Notes under the pieces: generated by a model | Databases searched by the model: none | The model's input: only the letters and a program-made list of their open reading frames with translations | What the model was told of the DNA's origin: nothing | Shown here: piece after piece, positions 7,420 through 8,260 of the stretch | Layout of the letters: each line of letters begins with the position of its first letter | Numbering within the stretch: position 1 is the stretch's first letter | Translations under genes and position numbers: made by a program | Assembly (NCBI GenBank): GCA_937968035.1 | Contig: CALBTS010000081.1 | Location: 1-8,260 of the forward strand | DNA from: an uncultured Methanomethylovorans sp. | GTDB lineage: Archaea > Halobacteriota > Methanosarcinia > Methanosarcinales > Methanosarcinaceae | Length of the DNA stretch: 8,260 bases | Direction of reading: 5' to 3'

Positions 7420-8260
7420 ATGAAAGAAATGAACGGAGCAGAAGTGCTTGTCAAAAGTCTGGAGGACCTTGGGGTCAGATGCGTCTTTGGTTATACAGGA
7501 GCAGCAATCCTTCCTGTGTTCCATGCGCTTCAGAAAAGCAGTATTGAGATTGTGATAAATTCGAACGAACAATCCTCTGCATTCAGTGCAGCCGGATATT
7601 CACGGTCAAGTAGCGAGGTGGGTGTTGCCATTGTTACATCTGGACCGGCCATAACGAACACTCTCACAGCTGTTGCAGATGCTTACGGCGACAGTATTCC
7701 ATTACTTGTATTTGCAGGCCAGGTTCCGGAACACAAGATAGGTACCGATTCTTTTCAGCACATCAATGTAACAGGCGTCTTTGGAGATGCCGCCAAAAAA
7801 GTAATCCAGCTTTCCAACAATGAAGATGTTGAATCAATTGTCAAGGATGCATATTACTATGCCAGATCGGGAAAACCAGGTCCTGTGGTCATAGATTTCC
7901 CTCTTGACAAACAGCAGAAGGTCCATGATTATAAAGCCATTAACGTAAGAAGGTTCGAAGAAAGTTATCATGATGACCGGCATCTGTGTGATGACCAGTG
8001 TGAAGACTTTTTCCAATTGCTGCTGCGTTCCAAAAAGCCATTGCTTTATCTGGGAGGGGGCCTGAACTCACAGCAAGGGAGCCAGGCAATAAGGGAGTTC
8101 AATGCACATTTCAGGATACCGTCTGTAAATACGCTCATGGCAAAGGGAGTGGTTGATGAAAGAGAAGACCTGAACCTGGGAATGCTGGGCATGTTCGGGA
8201 CACCCTATGCTAATATGCTTATCCAGGAAAACGATCTTTTCTTTGCCATTGGTGTCAGGT
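7420..8260 (+). CDS. Acetolactate synthase large-subunit-like ThDP enzyme (right-truncated)
   Basis: The frame is open from ATG 7420 to the window edge, giving the first 280 residues. The N-terminal ThDP-binding (PYR) domain covers about 5-170, with catalytic E50 in NEQ, which activates the ThDP aminopyrimidine. The central domain starts near 205 (LLYLGGGL) and includes TLMAKGVVDE and GMLGMFGTPYANM, typical of acetolactate synthases. These enzymes condense two pyruvates, or pyruvate with 2-ketobutyrate, at the head of valine, leucine and isoleucine synthesis. F112, Q113 and K126 match conserved active-site positions of the family. Several signature positions differ: GYTGAA for GYPGGA, SGPAITN for SGPGATN, FQHIN for FQE-D, and GMFGT for GMHGT. 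It may thus be a divergent acetolactate synthase or a relative acting on another 2-keto acid. The C-terminal ThDP/Mg motif and any small subunit gene are off the window. A valine-rich leader ORF and hairpins precede it, which supports a branched-chain role. Confidence 0.88.
   Translation, partial: MKEMNGAEVLVKSLEDLGVRCVFGYTGAAILPVFHALQKSSIEIVINSNEQSSAFSAAGYSRSSSEVGVAIVTSGPAITNTLTAVADAYGDSIPLLVFAGQVPEHKIGTDSFQHINVTGVFGDAAKKVIQLSNNEDVESIVKDAYYYARSGKPGPVVIDFPLDKQQKVHDYKAINVRRFEESYHDDRHLCDDQCEDFFQLLLRSKKPLLYLGGGLNSQQGSQAIREFNAHFRIPSVNTLMAKGVVDEREDLNLGMLGMFGTPYANMLIQENDLFFAIGVR

Noticed and set aside
7366..7572. Minus-strand open frame of 68 codons
   Set aside because: It overlaps the ribosome-binding site and first 50 codons of the acetolactate-synthase-like gene, which is strongly supported on the plus strand.

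Overview
The window looks like chromosomal DNA of a mesophilic methanogenic archaeon of the Methanosarcinaceae type (Methanolobus/Methanococcoides-like is my best guess from protein style, not a database result). Reasons: AT-rich archaeal TATA boxes about 25 bases before starts, T-tract terminators, multi-PAS/GAF soluble histidine kinases typical of these methanogens, and a small beta-rich protein of a kind I associate with the group. No tRNA, rRNA, CRISPR array, transposase or integrase is visible.

Layout. Positions 1-531 hold the C-terminal end of a histidine kinase entering from the left. A 59-residue basic, beta-rich protein follows (714-893). A complete PAS-GAF-PAS-PAS-PAS histidine kinase (997-3819) comes next; its kinase core is about 60-65% identical to the partial one, so the two are tandem paralogues around the small gene. 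A convergent intergenic region (3820-4119) carries T-tract terminators for both strands. On the minus strand are a two-[4Fe-4S] ferredoxin/nitroreductase fusion (4120-4938), an overlapping pair made of an APH/choline-kinase-like phosphotransferase (5660-6646) and a HAD-family hydrolase (5022-5681), and a small membrane protein (6773-7078). The phosphotransferase and HAD genes overlap by 22 bases with a perfect Shine-Dalgarno for the second, so they are very likely co-transcribed and translationally coupled.

From about 7225 the plus strand carries the most interesting part. A TATA box is followed by an overlooked 22-codon open reading frame (7255-7323) whose last ten residues include seven valines, six in a row. 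Right after it come a hairpin and a T-run, then a perfect Shine-Dalgarno and an acetolactate-synthase-like ThDP enzyme (7420 to the window end). This is the architecture of a branched-chain amino acid attenuator such as the bacterial ilvB leader, but in what appears to be an archaeon.

The genes do not form one pathway. The kinases are sensory, the nitroreductase is a flavin/Fe-S redox enzyme, the phosphotransferase/HAD pair is probably small-molecule phosphate metabolism, and the right edge is branched-chain amino acid (or related 2-keto acid) biosynthesis with its own control region.
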